Shown: piece by piece, positions 63,828-64,000 of the stretch
How the letters are laid out: the number at the start of each line of letters is the position of its first letter
How positions within the stretch are numbered: position 1 is the first letter of the stretch
IMG/VR virus record: IMGVR_UViG_3300008963_000003
Span: 1-64,000 of that record
Direction: 5' to 3' (one strand)
Length of the DNA stretch: 64,000 nt
Source of the DNA: a virus
Translations under genes and position numbers: made by a program
Notes under the pieces: generated by a model
Seen by the model: the letters and a program-made list of their open reading frames with translations, nothing else
What the model was told of the DNA's origin: nothing
Database searches by the model: none

Positions 63828-64000
63828 AAGCAATAGACAAATTTGAAAAATTTTCAAAACCAATTTACAACGGCCAGGATCAATTAAAAAATCATATCTT
63901 TAAAAAATTTCCTATAATTCGCACACATGATGTTATTGATTATAGTCAGGCTGCATTGTATAAAGATACACATGATTATGTTTGGTTGGTACACAAAGAT
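63824..64000 (+). CDS. Partial gene after the glycosyltransferase (59 codons visible)
   Basis: The ATG at 63824 overlaps the upstream stop (ATGA), and the frame stays open to the window end. The visible start is MKAIDKFEKFSKPIYNGQDQ and later DVIDYSQAALYKDTHDYVWL. Final residues VWLVHKD resemble the start of a nucleotide-sugar-binding strand but no motif is complete. Coupling to the glycosyltransferase suggests a partner in the same glycan pathway. Function not assigned. Confidence 0.55.
   Translation, partial: MKAIDKFEKFSKPIYNGQDQLKNHIFKKFPIIRTHDVIDYSQAALYKDTHDYVWLVHKD

Overview
The window is a 64 kb, AT-rich piece of a large T4-like myovirus genome of the marine type (the cyanophage / Pelagibacter-phage branch). 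The evidence is a recognisable set of T4 core proteins with marine-type sequence: late sigma factor gp55, recombination nuclease gp46/gp47, baseplate gp6, gp25, gp53, gp5 and gp26, tape measure gp29, portal gp20, prohead protease gp21, scaffold gp22 and major capsid gp23. Many T4-type late promoter boxes (TATAAATA, GATAAATA, CTAAATA) also occur. No host genes, tRNAs, insertion sequences, CRISPR arrays or photosynthesis genes were seen, so the host cannot be named from this window. Both ends cut through genes.

Layout. (1) 1-24726, minus strand: a baseplate and tail operon read right to left. It runs gp48-like tail-tube cap, gp53, hub protein, gp5 without lysozyme, an unknown 307-aa protein, gp25, gp6, a giant wedge or tail protein, then two small virion proteins. 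gp6 is cut by an in-frame TAA, and the giant gene is split by a one-base frame slip. (2) 24727-24796: a 70-bp divergent switch with a sigma70-type early promoter facing right and a late box facing left. (3) 24797-29175, plus strand: gp55, gp47, gp46, a small protein and a GIY-YIG-like nuclease. (4) 29176-29649: about 470 bp of non-coding, hairpin-dense DNA, the best candidate for an undescribed element. (5) 29682-30887: a virion-type protein with an N-terminus resembling a capsid-targeting sequence. (6) 30884-31947, minus strand: gp26 and a small assembly-chaperone candidate. (7) 32014-40832, plus strand: tape measure, portal, gp67-like core protein, an inserted DUF115/MptE-like enzyme, acidic scaffold, gp21, gp22 and gp23, closed by a strong terminator. 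(8) 40904-62602: small proteins, then a structural and fibre cassette ending in two giant paralogous fibres of 2825 and 3579 aa. The second carries a C-terminal peptidase S74 chaperone. (9) 62603-64000: a perfect inverted repeat, a promoter, a 57-aa fibre-associated protein, an unknown protein, a glycosyltransferase and the start of another gene.

How it works together. The early promoter would supply gp55, which then directs host RNA polymerase to the TAAATA-type boxes in front of the baseplate, tape-measure, capsid and fibre units. gp46/gp47 serve recombination-dependent replication. gp20, gp21, gp22, gp67-like and the acidic protein build and mature the gp23 head. gp29, gp26, gp48-like, gp53, gp5, gp25 and gp6 build the tail and baseplate, and the right-hand cassette supplies host-recognition fibres. 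Family names come from remembered sequence features; no database search was run.
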